A DNA stretch of 64,000 bases from Microtetraspora fusca (GTDB lineage Bacteria; Actinomycetota; Actinomycetes; Streptosporangiales; Streptosporangiaceae): the NCBI RefSeq assembly GCF_001570365.1, contig NZ_BBYK01000058.1, positions 62,001-126,000 on the forward strand. Direction: 5' to 3'. Position numbers and translations under genes: made by a program. The notes below the pieces were generated by a model. It made no database searches, had not been told where the DNA came from, and saw nothing but the letters and a program-made list of their open reading frames with translations. Position 1 is the first letter of the stretch. Each line of letters begins with the position of its first letter. Positions 1 to 7,977 of this stretch are shown here, piece after piece.

Positions 1-1904
1 ACGGTGCCGTTGAACACGCCGGCGGCGCCCTTGTCGTAGTTGTTGCGGAGCTGCGTGACCTTGTCGCCAACGCGGAACACCCGCCCGCCGTACCGGCGTT
101 CGGGCATGCCCTCGCGCGCGGGGGTGAGCGCCTCCTGCAGCGCGATGTTCAGCGCGCCCGCCCCGGCCGCGCCCCGGTGCATCGGCGCGAGCACCTGCAC
201 GTCGCGGCGCGGATTGAGCCCGAACTTCGCCGGAATGCGACGGGCGACGACGTCCACGGTGAGCGCGGCGATTTCTTCCGGCTCCTCGCATGGGAAAAGA
301 AAGAAGTCGGGGAATTCGCGAACCAGAGGCGATTGGCCGGTATTCACGCGGTGCGCATTGACGACGACGCCGGACTGTTGGGCCTGCCGGAAGATCTGGG
401 TGAGCCGCACCCTCGGGATGTCGGGCGCGGCCAGCAGGTCGCGCAGCACCTCGCCCGCGCCGACCGAGGGCAACTGGTCGACGTCGCCGACGAACAGCAG
501 GTGCGCGCCGGGCGCGACGGCCTTGACGAGCTTGTTGGCCAGCAGCAGGTCGAGCATGGACGCCTCGTCCACCACGACCAGGTCGGCGTCCAGCGGGTTG
601 TCCCGGTCGAAGGTGGCGTCGCCGCCCGGCCGGAGCTGCAGCAGGCGGTGCACGGTCGTCGCCTCGTGGCCGGTCAGCTCCGCCAGCCGCTTGGCCGCCC
701 GGCCGGTCGGCGCGGCGAGGATGACCTTGGCGCGCTTGGCCCTGGCGAGGGTGACGATCGAGCGCACGGTGAAGCTCTTGCCGCAGCCCGGTCCCCCGGT
801 CAGCACGGCCACCCGTTCGGTCAGCGCCAGCCGTACGGCCTGGGCCTGCTCGGGGGCGAGGTCGGCGCCGGTCTTGCCACGCAGCCAGTCCAGCGCGACC
901 GGCCAGTCCACGTCCTCGAACGCGCGCAGCCGGTTCCCCGAGGTGGTGAGGAGGCCGCGCAGCGTCGCGGCGAGGGACGCCTCGGCCCGCTGGAACGGCA
1001 CCAGGTAGATCGCGGGCACGGTGCCCTCGGCCGCGGGGATCTCCTCCCGGACGACGCTCGCCTCGCGGGAGTCGTCCGAGGTCAGCTCATCCAGGCAGGT
1101 GGTGACCAGCTCGGCCGGGACGTCGAGGATCTTCACGGCGTCGGAGACCAGGTTGGGCGCGGGCAGGTAGCAGTGGCCGTCGTCGGCGGCCTGCGACAGG
1201 GTGTAGCGCAGGCCCGCCTTGACCCGCTCCGGGCTGTCGTGCGGGATGCCGACCGCCTGCGCGATCGTGTCTGCGGTCTTGAACCCGATGCCCCACACGT
1301 CGTCGGCGAGCCGGTAGGGCTCCTTGCGCACCACGTCGATCGAGCCGTCACCGTACTGCTTGAAGATGCGGACCGCGATCGAGGTCGAGACGCCGACCCC
1401 CTGCAGGAAGATCATCACCTCTTTGATGATCTTTTGTTCCTCCCAGGCGGCGGCGATCATCTTGGTGCGCTTGGGGCCGAGCCCCGGCACCTCCACCAGC
1501 CGGCCGGGCTCCTCCTCGATCACCCGCAGGGTGTCGGTGCCGAAGTGGTCCACGATCCGCTCGGCCATCTTGGGGCCGATCCCCTTGATCAGCCCCGAGC
1601 CGAGGTAGCGCTGGATGCCCTGGACGGTCGCGGGCAGCACGGTGGCGTACGACCACACCTCGAACTGCTTGCCGTACCGGGGGTGGGAGGTCCACCGGCC
1701 GGTGAGGCGCAGGGACTCGCCCACCTGGGCGCCCAGCAACGGCCCCACCACGGTGAGCAGCTCGTTTCCCGAGCGCTCGGTCGCCACCCGGGCGATGGTG
1801 TAGCCGGTCTCCTCGTTGGCGTAGGTGATCCGTTCAAGTACTGCGCTCAAATTGGTAGCAGCATTTTCGGAACCCGCGTCCCGACTCCCCTCAGGCCTCA
1901 CCAC
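1..1904 (-). CDS. recD2: RecD2-like SF1B DNA helicase, 3' end outside the window
   Basis: An ATP-dependent 5'-3' DNA helicase of the RecD2/TraA group, acting in DNA repair outside RecBCD. Read from 1904 leftwards, the N-terminal RecD2 domain (LSAVLERITYANEETGY) leads into helix-hairpin-helix repeats (IKGIGPKMAERIV, VPGLGPKRTKMIA). The helicase core follows, with Walker A GGPGCGKSFTVRS, Walker B VVVDEASMLD, the Q-containing VGDVDQLPSVG and the motif LTQIFRQA. The gene runs off the left edge while still coding, so the last helicase motifs are missing here. The start is uncertain: two GTG codons at 1904 and 1901 precede the conserved domain by about 17 residues, and neither has a strong ribosome site. 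Identity is secure from motif order; the symbol is by family. Confidence 0.93.
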   Translation of the reverse strand, partial: MVRPEGSRDAGSENAATNLSAVLERITYANEETGYTIARVATERSGNELLTVVGPLLGAQVGESLRLTGRWTSHPRYGKQFEVWSYATVLPATVQGIQRYLGSGLIKGIGPKMAERIVDHFGTDTLRVIEEEPGRLVEVPGLGPKRTKMIAAAWEEQKIIKEVMIFLQGVGVSTSIAVRIFKQYGDGSIDVVRKEPYRLADDVWGIGFKTADTIAQAVGIPHDSPERVKAGLRYTLSQAADDGHCYLPAPNLVSDAVKILDVPAELVTTCLDELTSDDSREASVVREEIPAAEGTVPAIYLVPFQRAEASLAATLRGLLTTSGNRLRAFEDVDWPVALDWLRGKTGADLAPEQAQAVRLALTERVAVLTGGPGCGKSFTVRSIVTLARAKRAKVILAAPTGRAAKRLAELTGHEATTVHRLLQLRPGGDATFDRDNPLDADLVVVDEASMLDLLLANKLVKAVAPGAHLLFVGDVDQLPSVGAGEVLRDLLAAPDIPRVRLTQIFRQAQQSGVVVNAHRVNTGQSPLVREFPDFFLFPCEEPEEIAALTVDVVARRIPAKFGLNPRRDVQVLAPMHRGAAGAGALNIALQEALTPAREGMPERRYGGRVFRVGDKVTQLRNNYDKGAAGVFNGT

Positions 1905-1920
1905 ACCGACGAGACTAGGG

Positions 1921-2016
1921 CAGATCTTCGATCGGACCTTCACCGACGTACAGGACGCCTACCGGTACTACCGGGAGGGCTCGCCGTTCGGCAAGGTCGT
2001 CATCGAGCTCGGCTAG
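1921..2016 (+). pseudogene. C-terminal scrap of a zinc-type alcohol dehydrogenase/quinone reductase
   Basis: About 31 codons that read like the end of a medium-chain dehydrogenase (IFDRTFTDVQDAYRYYREG, then GKVVIELG and TAG). That is the usual ending in which an 'A-x-x-x-x-x-x-G-K-V-V-I/L' strand closes the catalytic domain. No dehydrogenase sequence lies upstream; the RecD2 gene starts on the other strand instead. I read it as the 3' relic of a deleted gene. The overlapping minus-strand frame (1915-2226) is also open but resembles nothing I know. Confidence 0.5.
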
Positions 2017-2201
2017 GCGTTGCCTCTGGTAGCGGGCCCGGCTGACCGGGGCGCTGGAGTCGTGGACCGAGCGGACGACGTCGAGCATCTGCTGGTACGG
2101 GTGACGTGCTGGATCAGTCACCCGGCCCTCTGGTGGCTCATGAACCTGGGACGATGATCCGCCGCGGTGTTCCAGGGCGTGTCCGCCGCCGCGTTCTGAC
2201 G

Positions 2202-2669
2202 CTAGGGAGCGGCCTGGATTTGCCACAGTTGGCTGTCGGCGTCAGGGTAAGAGTTCACGAGATCCACCTGCACCAGTCGCGCGCCCGGATCGGTGGAGCC
2301 GCCCTTCACGGCCAGCACCTTGCCCGGGGGGTACTGGGAGACGATCCGGTAGAAGCCCCCCTCCGCGACCTCCTTGAGGTAGAAGCGCATGGCTTTGTCA
2401 GGTGCGTAGAGATTGTACTGCTGCACGTCTTCGGGCCAGTTGGGATGGGCCGACAGCGCCTTGCCGGAATGTTCGGCGATGAGATGGTAACCGTAATCAG
2501 GGGGGAGCCCGGCGGGCCTGGTGGTGGGCCTGAGTTCGAATCGCTGGTTGGCGTTTCCATTGGGAGTCCACTGCAGGGCGCGGGCACCTTCGTCAGGGTT
2601 TGCGTACTCGATGTCGATCGCCAGCCCTGACTTCTTATTGATCAGGTAGGCGCGAGCAGGAATGGCCAT
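2202..2669 (-). CDS. Ricin-type beta-trefoil lectin domain protein
   Basis: A 155-residue protein that is a single RICIN/beta-trefoil carbohydrate-binding domain. Repeats carry the family's Q-x-F/W marks (ANQRFELRP near residue 42, SQLWQIQ at the end) and the aliphatic cores 'AYLINKKSGLAIDIEY' and 'KVLAVKG'. The ATG at 2669 is preceded by GAGAGG at good spacing; an upstream in-frame extension to 2747 lacks this and looks non-native. There is no signal peptide or transmembrane segment, so the protein either stays in the cytoplasm or leaves by an unrecognised route. That is unusual, because most actinobacterial RICIN domains are attached to secreted glycoside hydrolases. The ligand cannot be told from sequence. 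Confidence 0.85.
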   Translation of the reverse strand: MAIPARAYLINKKSGLAIDIEYANPDEGARALQWTPNGNANQRFELRPTTRPAGLPPDYGYHLIAEHSGKALSAHPNWPEDVQQYNLYAPDKAMRFYLKEVAEGGFYRIVSQYPPGKVLAVKGGSTDPGARLVQVDLVNSYPDADSQLWQIQAAP

Positions 2670-2831
2670 GTGATCCTCTCGAACCGATGATTGAGGCGAC
2701 GCTGGGCCGCTCGCCTCCATAAGACCCGATCTTGGGCGGAAAGTCACCTTCCAGCCATGGCCACATCCGGACAGGGCTTCAAGCCTCCGCCACTTGGTCC
2801 ACCGGCGGTGTCACCGCCCCTGAGGACAGGG

Positions 2832-2927
2832 CTACCGCCTGAGATAGGCGTTTCTCATTTTGCGGACAATGCGTTCAAGTACGGCGTCGAGGACCGCGCC
2901 CGGAGGGTTGCCGGGAGGGTTCGTCAT
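2832..2927 (-). CDS. Possible 31-residue basic peptide
   Basis: A short ORF (MTNPPGNPPGAVLDAVLERI, then a basic VRKMRN-type tail) in the 360-base gap upstream of the lectin gene and on the same strand. GGGAGA lies about 9 nt before the ATG at 2927. The second half would form an amphipathic basic helix. The rest of this gap holds a short GGCGGT/ACCGCC hairpin and an AT-richer stretch around 2843-2875, but no recognised gene. No family is recognised; it could be chance. Confidence 0.3.
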   Translation of the reverse strand: MTNPPGNPPGAVLDAVLERIVRKMRNAYLRR

Positions 2928-3032
2928 GGGTGGCATTCTCCCGCAGCCGCCGGCCGGGCCGTGCCGCCGGAGCGGTCGGGCACGGCACGGCGCTCGGCTG
3001 AGGGCTCGTGTGAGGACTCGTGCGAGGGCTCC

Positions 3033-3929
3033 TCAGAGGGAGAGCAGGGCGGGCGCGAGCTCTCTCAGGTGCTCCAGCGGCAGCCTGCCGCCGGGAGCGA
3101 GGGGCTGGATCGCGACGTGGTCGGCACCCGCGTCCAGATGTGCCTGCACCCGGTCGCGGATCGCGTCCTCGTCACCCCAGGCGACGATCGCGTCCACCAG
3201 CCGGTCGCTTCCGCCGTCGGCGAGGTCGTCGTCGTCGAACCCGAGCGTGCGGAGGTTGTTGGCGTAGTTCGGCAGGGCCAGATAGGGCGCCATGTGCTCG
3301 CGCGCGTACGCCCGCGCGGTGGCGGGGTCGCGTTCCAGCACGACGGCCTGCTCGGGCGCGAGGACCGGCTCGTCCCCGAGCACCTCGCGCGCCCGCGCCG
3401 TGTGCTCGACCGGCACGAAGTACGGATGCGCGCCGTCGGCGCGGTCGCGGGCCAGTTCCAGCATCTTGGGACGGAGCGCGGCCAGCAGGAGGGGCGCCGG
3501 ATGCGTGGGGGGCGTCGCGTCGTACCTCGCCTGGTCCATCGCGTCGAGGTAGCCGACCATCGCGGCCACCGGCCGCCGGTAGTCATGGCCGCGCGACTGG
3601 ACGAGCGGGGCGTGGCTGACGCCGATGCCGAGCACGAACCGGCCGGGGAACGCTTCGGCCAGCGTGGCCGCGCCGGAGGCCATCGCCGTCGCGTCGCGGG
3701 CCCAGATGTTCGCGATCCCGGTGGCGACGGTGATCCGCCTGCTGGAGCTGAGCAGGATCGCCGCGTTGCTGAGCGCCTCCTTGGTCGTCGATCCCTCGCC
3801 GAACCACAGGGTGCCGTAGCCGAACTCCTCGATCTCGGCGACGGCCTTCCTGGTCGCCTCCGCCGACAGGCGGCCGATCGCGGCGTGCCATACCCCCACC
3901 CGGCCGATCCGGGTCCGCTTCTCGTCCAT
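3033..3929 (-). CDS. LLM-class F420-dependent oxidoreductase
   Basis: A 298-residue luciferase-like monooxygenase-fold protein of the TIGR03620-like F420 group. It shows the fold's usual pieces: an N-terminal strand with RIGRVGVWHAAIG, the 'EFGYGTLWFGEG' strand, VATGIANIWARDA, the catalytic-face stretch GRFVLGIGVSHAPLV and the C-terminal AGADHVAIQPLAPGG. These enzymes pass hydride between F420H2 and small organic substrates; the substrate is unknown. The start at 3929 is fixed by TAGGAGGAG six bases upstream; an extension to 3986 would run through the operator region. It is divergent from an ArsR-type regulator with paired inverted repeats between them, so that regulator probably controls it. 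Confidence 0.92.
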   Translation of the reverse strand: MDEKRTRIGRVGVWHAAIGRLSAEATRKAVAEIEEFGYGTLWFGEGSTTKEALSNAAILLSSSRRITVATGIANIWARDATAMASGAATLAEAFPGRFVLGIGVSHAPLVQSRGHDYRRPVAAMVGYLDAMDQARYDATPPTHPAPLLLAALRPKMLELARDRADGAHPYFVPVEHTARAREVLGDEPVLAPEQAVVLERDPATARAYAREHMAPYLALPNYANNLRTLGFDDDDLADGGSDRLVDAIVAWGDEDAIRDRVQAHLDAGADHVAIQPLAPGGRLPLEHLRELAPALLSL

Positions 3930-3943
3930 GTCTCCTCCTAAGA

Positions 3944-3991
3944 TGTTCGATCGAGATGGAACATTACTCAGACGTTCGACGCGCATCGAAC
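3944..3991. promoter_or_regulatory. Two inverted repeats in the ArsR/F420-oxidoreductase divergent promoter
   Basis: The first repeat has arms TGTTC (3944-3948) and GAACA (3959-3963). The second has perfect arms GTTCGA (3974-3979) and TCGAAC (3986-3991) around cgcgca. The half-site GTTCGA recurs at 3946-3951. Their centres are about 29 bp apart, close to three helical turns. Such repeats fit a dimeric winged-helix repressor; binding by the adjacent ArsR protein is inferred. Confidence 0.5.
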
Positions 3992-4027
3992 AGTGGGGGT
4001 GCCGGTCGAGGCCGGTCCCTCACCCAC

Positions 4028-4423
4028 GTGCATCCCCAGGAGGCGACCCTGCAGTCCGCCCTGCACGCCCTCGCCGACCCGGTACGGCGGCTGATCATCC
4101 GGCAGGTGGCCGCCTCGCCCGAGTGGACCAAGGCGTGCGGCACCTTCGACATCCCGGTCGGCAAGTCGACGCTCAGCCACCACTTCGCGGTCCTCAGGGA
4201 GGCGGGGCTGCTCGAGCAGCGTGACGAGGGCACCCGTCGCGTCAACCGGCTGCGCGCGGCCGAGTTCGGCGCCCGCTTCCCCGGCCTGCTCGACCTCGTC
4301 CTGGCCGAGGACGCCGAGCCCGAGGACGGGCCCGGGGACAGGCCCGGGGACAGGCCCGGGGACAGGCCCGGGGACAGGCCCGGGGACGGGGAGGCGGCGG
4401 ACGGCACGGACGGGGCCGGCTGA
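4028..4423 (+). CDS. ArsR-family winged-helix transcriptional regulator with (PGDR)n tail
   Basis: A helix-turn-helix repressor of the ArsR type: ALADPVRRLIIRQVA (helix 1), then the recognition region STLSHHFAVLREAGLLEQ and the wing 'DEGTRRVNRLR'. It probably controls the divergent F420 oxidoreductase and itself. I prefer the GTG at 4028, which gives the usual family N-terminus. The in-frame ATG at 3956 would place both inverted repeats inside the coding region and leave only 26 bp between divergent starts. The C-terminus is odd: after the DNA-binding domain come several PGDR units coded by a perfect 12-bp tandem repeat, then an acidic tail. No metal-binding cysteine pattern is visible, so the signal is unlikely to be a classical metal. 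Confidence 0.85.
   Translation: MHPQEATLQSALHALADPVRRLIIRQVAASPEWTKACGTFDIPVGKSTLSHHFAVLREAGLLEQRDEGTRRVNRLRAAEFGARFPGLLDLVLAEDAEPEDGPGDRPGDRPGDRPGDRPGDGEAADGTDGAG
4325..4390 (+). repeat. 12-bp tandem repeat inside the ArsR gene
   Basis: About five in-frame copies of GGGGACAGGCCC, the outer ones with A-to-G variation, encode Pro-Gly-Asp-Arg units. The unit is a multiple of three, so copy-number change would alter tail length without breaking the frame. Confidence 0.9.
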
Positions 4424-4496
4424 GCCGCCCCTGACCGGGCACGAGATCCGCCGATGCCGCGCGGGTCTGTCAGAGCGCGCCGCTAGCCTTGGACCC

Positions 4497-5846
4497 ATGT
4501 CGAAGGTCGAGGAACGTACCGCTCGCGCCCTGCTGCACAGGCTGGCGGTCGAGCAAGCGGAGTCACGGGTGCCGTCACTGGCCGCGGCGCTGGTCCGAGG
4601 AGGTCAGGTCGCCTGGCTCGGTTTCCGGGGCAGGGTTGACGGCGAGCCGCCGACGGCGGACACGCAGTACCGCATCGGCTCGATCACCAAGAGCATGGTG
4701 GCGGTCGTGGTGATGCGACTGCGCGACGAGGGCGCTCTCGACCTGCTTGACCCGCTCGGCAAGCACATGCCCGGCACGCCCGCCGACGAGGTCACCGTCG
4801 CCCACCTGCTCTCCCACACCAGCGGGCTCACCGCCGAGCCGCCGGGGGCGTGGTGGGAGCGCACGCCCGGAGGTCCGGCCGACGAGCTGATCGCGGGTCT
4901 CGGCTCCGGCGTCTCCCGGCACCGCCCCGGCCGCCGCTACCACTACTCCAACCTGGGCTTCGCTCTGCTCGGTGAGCTGGTCGCCCGCAAGCGTTCGATG
5001 CCGTGGGCGCAGGCGGTGCGCGAGGAGGTCCTCGACCCGCTCGGCATGACCGGCACGACCACGCGCCCGCGCGTCCCCCACGCCCAGGGCTACGCGGTGC
5101 ACCCCTGGGCCGACGTGCTGCTTCCGGAGCCCGAGAACGACCACGGCGCCATGGCCCCGGCCGGGCAGTTCTGGTCCACTCCGGCGGATCTCGCGCGCTG
5201 GACGGCCTTCGTCGCCGGCCACACGGCGGGCGTCCTGAGCCCCGGCACGCTCGCCGAGATGCGCGAGCCCGCCGCGGTCGACGACGGGGAGAGCTGGGTC
5301 TCGGGGTACGGCCTCGGCCTGCAGCTCACCCGGCACAACGGCCGCCGCCTGGCCGGTCACACCGGATCGATGCCCGGATTCCTGGCCACCGTGTGGGCCG
5401 ACCCGGCCGCCGACCTGGGCGTCCTGTTCATGGCCAACACCACCTCGGGCGTGCAGTTCTCGCTTCCGAAGGACCTGCTCGACATCCTTGCCGCGCACGA
5501 GCCGGCGCTGCCGGCCGAGTGGCTGCCCGGCCCGGCCGAGGCCGACCTGCTCGCGCTCACCGGCCCGTGGTACTGGGGGCCGAGCGCCTACCTGCTGCGG
5601 TTGCTGCCGGACCGGGGCGTCTCGCTGACGCCGGTCGGCGGCCTGGGGCGCGCCTCCCGGTTCGTCGCCCAGCCGGACGGCACCTGGCTCGGCCTCGACG
5701 GGTACTACGCGGGCGAGACGCTGCGCGTGGTCCGCTCCCCCGAGGGTGGCGTCCACCTCGACCTCAACACGTTCATCTTCACGCGTGAGCCGTACGACGC
5801 CTCGGCGCCGGTCCCCGGCGGCGTGGACGAGGGCGGCTGGCGCTGA
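4497..5846 (+). CDS. Serine hydrolase of the beta-lactamase/D-Ala-D-Ala peptidase fold (class C-like)
   Basis: A 449-residue protein of the Beta-lactamase (PF00144) family, which includes class C beta-lactamases, DD-peptidases and esterases. The catalytic motifs are in order: SxxK at S62-I-T-K65, YxN at Y150-S-N152, and HTG at 288-290 in place of KTG. Roughly 130 residues follow the catalytic domain and resemble the lipocalin-like DUF3471-type tail found in many members. No signal peptide is seen, so cytoplasmic esterase or peptidase activity is more likely than antibiotic resistance. The ATG at 4497 follows the ArsR gene by 73 bp; an open frame back to 4221 is the shadow of that gene. It faces the methyltransferase gene across a shared hairpin. 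Confidence 0.88.
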   Translation: MSKVEERTARALLHRLAVEQAESRVPSLAAALVRGGQVAWLGFRGRVDGEPPTADTQYRIGSITKSMVAVVVMRLRDEGALDLLDPLGKHMPGTPADEVTVAHLLSHTSGLTAEPPGAWWERTPGGPADELIAGLGSGVSRHRPGRRYHYSNLGFALLGELVARKRSMPWAQAVREEVLDPLGMTGTTTRPRVPHAQGYAVHPWADVLLPEPENDHGAMAPAGQFWSTPADLARWTAFVAGHTAGVLSPGTLAEMREPAAVDDGESWVSGYGLGLQLTRHNGRRLAGHTGSMPGFLATVWADPAADLGVLFMANTTSGVQFSLPKDLLDILAAHEPALPAEWLPGPAEADLLALTGPWYWGPSAYLLRLLPDRGVSLTPVGGLGRASRFVAQPDGTWLGLDGYYAGETLRVVRSPEGGVHLDLNTFIFTREPYDASAPVPGGVDEGGWR

Positions 5847-5852
5847 CACCAC

Positions 5853-5895
5853 CGGTCCCGCCGCCGCTACCACTGAGGACGCGGCGGTGGGACCG
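5853..5895. terminator. Bidirectional hairpin between convergent genes
   Basis: Arms CGGTCCC-g-CCGCCG (5853-5866) and CGGCGG-t-GGGACCG (5882-5895) form a 13-bp stem with one mismatch and a 15-nt loop. It sits exactly between two convergent stops. No U-tract, as is common in high-GC actinobacteria. Confidence 0.65.
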
Positions 5896-5906
5896 ACCCG
5901 GCCGAG

Positions 5907-7040
5907 TCAGACACGACCCAGGCGCCAGAGCGAGGTGACCTCCGCCGCGCGGGCGGCGTGCAGCGGGTCGGCGCTGTCCCGCACGCGCGGATGCCGCGGC
6001 CTGGTCTCGATCCTGCTCACCACGCGGAGCCCGGTCGCCTCGATGACCGTCAGCAGCTCGCGCCGCGTCCTGAGCCCGAGGCGCTCGGCCAGGTCGGACA
6101 GGATGAGCCATCCTTCGCCTCCCGGTTCGAGGTGGGAGGCGAGCCCGTGCAGGAAGCCGTGGAGCATGGCGCTGTCCGGGTCGTAGACGCCCTGCTCAAG
6201 GGCGGAGGTCGGCCGGGCGGGGATCCAGGGCGGGTTGCACACGACGAGGTCCGCGCGGCCCTCGGGAAACAGAGCGGGACCGACGACGTCGACGCGCGCG
6301 TCGAGGCTCAGGCAGCGGACGTTCTCGCGGGCACAGGCCAGCGCGCGGGGGCTGATGTCGGTCGCCACGATGTGGCCGATCCCGCGGCGGGCCAGGACGG
6401 CGGCGAGGACGCCGGTCCCCGTGCCGACGTCGAACGCCGTCCGAGGACCGGCGCCGCGGCGCGCGGACGCGGGCAGCGCCGCCTGTGCGACCAGGTCGAC
6501 GTACTCGCCCCTGACCGGCGAGAACACGCCGTAGTGCGGATGGATGCGCGCGCCGAGAGCCGGGACCTCCACGCCCTTTCTCCGCCATTCGCGCGCCCCG
6601 ATCACGCCCAGCAGCTCCCGCAAGGACACCACCATGGGCTCACGCGGCGGGCCGTACGCCTCGGTGCACGCCTGACGCACGTCGGGCGCCCTGCGCAGCG
6701 CCAAAGAGTGGTCGTCGTCGAGGGCCACCAGGAGCCGGCCCAGAATCCGGGCACGATGGGCGCGGGCCCGCCGGTGCAGATGGAACGACTCGGCCGGGCC
6801 GCCGCCGGTGTGGGATCGGTTCCGGTCGATGCGGCGGCCCATCGCGTGCAGCAGCTGGCGCGCGTTGGGGAAGTCGCCGCGCCACAGCAGCGCTGTTCCT
6901 TCGCAGGCCAGGCGGTAGGCGGTGTCGGCTCTCATCCGGTCGTCCGCGACGGCGACCCGCCTGGGCGGCGGCGTCGCGCTCTCGGAGTGCCAGCGGGCGG
7001 ATCGGGTGGTGCGGGCTTCGGTCCAGCGGATCGTGGACAC
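5907..7040 (-). CDS. Class I SAM-dependent methyltransferase with NPPW motif
   Basis: A 377-residue protein whose C-terminal two thirds is a PrmC/HemK-like Rossmann methyltransferase: motif I FDVGTGTGVLAAVLARRG, the acidic loop ATDISPRALACARENVR and the substrate motif NPPW (VVCNPPWIPARP). NPPY/NPPW marks transfer to amide or amino nitrogen, so the target is probably a protein glutamine or an exocyclic amine. The N-terminal ~170 residues are an extra arginine-rich region, perhaps a substrate-recognition domain. The GTG at 7040 is chosen because GAGGAG lies 6 nt upstream; a longer frame to 7118 has no such site. It is not PrmC itself, as no release-factor gene is adjacent. Confidence 0.85.
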   Translation of the reverse strand: MSTIRWTEARTTRSARWHSESATPPPRRVAVADDRMRADTAYRLACEGTALLWRGDFPNARQLLHAMGRRIDRNRSHTGGGPAESFHLHRRARAHRARILGRLLVALDDDHSLALRRAPDVRQACTEAYGPPREPMVVSLRELLGVIGAREWRRKGVEVPALGARIHPHYGVFSPVRGEYVDLVAQAALPASARRGAGPRTAFDVGTGTGVLAAVLARRGIGHIVATDISPRALACARENVRCLSLDARVDVVGPALFPEGRADLVVCNPPWIPARPTSALEQGVYDPDSAMLHGFLHGLASHLEPGGEGWLILSDLAERLGLRTRRELLTVIEATGLRVVSRIETRPRHPRVRDSADPLHAARAAEVTSLWRLGRV

Positions 7041-7290
7041 GACGTACTCCTCGTGGTCGAAGGTGCGATGGCACGAAGAGCACTTCGACGAGGAGCAGGG
7101 GAAACGGCCCGTGCACAAGCACGGGCGCGAGTGTCAGGGCAGGTCGGGCTACCGCTCCCGCGTCGAAGCGCGAGAGGAGAAGTCACCGAGAACCATGCCG
7201 AGTGTCACGACCAGCCCTTTCCGCGAGATGATCGAACAGGCTCGCACACACCCCGCCACGCGGGCAAACCCGGTCCAGGCGGCGTCCCGG

Positions 7291-7875
7291 TCACGTCGTG
7301 ACGGCGGCGTCGATGAGCGTCTCCAGTTGGGCGGCGATGTCGTCCAGCGGCCGGATGTCGCGTTTGGCGCGGCACATCGCGACGCTCCCCTCCACCGCCG
7401 CGACGACCAGGGTGGCCAGCCGCGCCGCCTCCTCGGGTGCGGCGCCGCGGTCGCGCAGCGACGCGGAGAGGAGGCCCTCCCAGGCGCTGAAGACCTCGGC
7501 GGCGGCCTTGATCGCTTCGGGGTCGGCGTCGTCCGGCGGCTCCTCGACCGCGACGGCCAGGACGGGGCAGCCCGCGGTGAAGTCGCTGTCGATGACCGTC
7601 TGCCGCCACAAGGCCAGGAACGCGCGCAGCCCGGCCACCGGACCGGCCTCAAGTTCCCGCTCCAGGACCCGCGTGGCGAGGTCGCCGGCGAACCGGACCG
7701 CCTCGGCGGCCAGTTGCTGTTTGCCGCGTGGGAAGTAGTGGTAGGTGGAGCCGAGCGGTGCGCCGGAGTGCGCGGCCAGGTCCCGGACCGTGCTCCCGGC
7801 CAGCCCGCGTCGCCGGATCAGGTCGGCCGCGCCGATGATGATCCGCTCTCTCGACCGCGGCTCCCGCTGTGACAC
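7291..7875 (-). CDS. TetR-family repressor (LmrA/YxaF-like)
   Basis: A 194-residue TetR regulator. The N-terminal helix-turn-helix is typical: IIIGAADLIRRRGLAGSTVRD, then APLGSTYHYFPRGKQQL, ending with the YHYF recognition helix of the YxaF/LmrA subgroup. The C-terminal ligand domain has the GCPVLAVAVE patch common in this subgroup. The GTG start at 7875 follows GGAGGTG. It is divergent from the alcohol dehydrogenase, and two related 20-bp palindromes lie between them, so it most likely represses both genes until an alcohol/aldehyde or drug-like ligand binds. Confidence 0.93.
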   Translation of the reverse strand: MSQREPRSRERIIIGAADLIRRRGLAGSTVRDLAAHSGAPLGSTYHYFPRGKQQLAAEAVRFAGDLATRVLERELEAGPVAGLRAFLALWRQTVIDSDFTAGCPVLAVAVEEPPDDADPEAIKAAAEVFSAWEGLLSASLRDRGAAPEEAARLATLVVAAVEGSVAMCRAKRDIRPLDDIAAQLETLIDAAVTT

Positions 7876-7890
7876 CGGACACCTCCAATT

Positions 7891-7946
7891 GTTTATGACG
7901 CTCGTTATAGCCTACGGTGTCGTGCGGTTATAACGATCGTTATAAC
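7891..7946. promoter_or_regulatory. Two TetR operators, one perfect and one degenerate
   Basis: GTTATAACGATCGTTATAAC at 7927-7946 is a perfect 20-bp palindrome. At 7891-7910, GTTTATGACGCTCGTTATAG is a decayed copy of the same 20-bp plan. Centres are 36 bp apart. Both are AT-rich islands in GC-rich DNA between a tetR start (7875) and the dehydrogenase, the expected place for autoregulation plus control of the divergent gene. Confidence 0.8.
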
Positions 7947-7977
7947 TCCAGTCGTCGTCCCTGCCAGGAGTTTGCTC

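Noticed and set aside
177-2045. Long plus-strand open frame over the helicase gene
   Set aside because: It is the antisense of the RecD2 coding region; its low-complexity Arg/Gly/Asp composition is typical of a GC-rich shadow frame.
1915-2226. 103-codon minus frame beside the dehydrogenase scrap
   Set aside because: Open, but with no recognisable domain and overlapping the better-supported plus-strand relic.
2528-2545. TTCGAATC, resembling a tRNA T-loop
   Set aside because: It lies inside the lectin gene and no acceptor, D or anticodon arm can be formed around it.
2691-3941. 416-codon plus-strand frame
   Set aside because: Antisense to the F420 oxidoreductase, which has full family motifs and a ribosome site.
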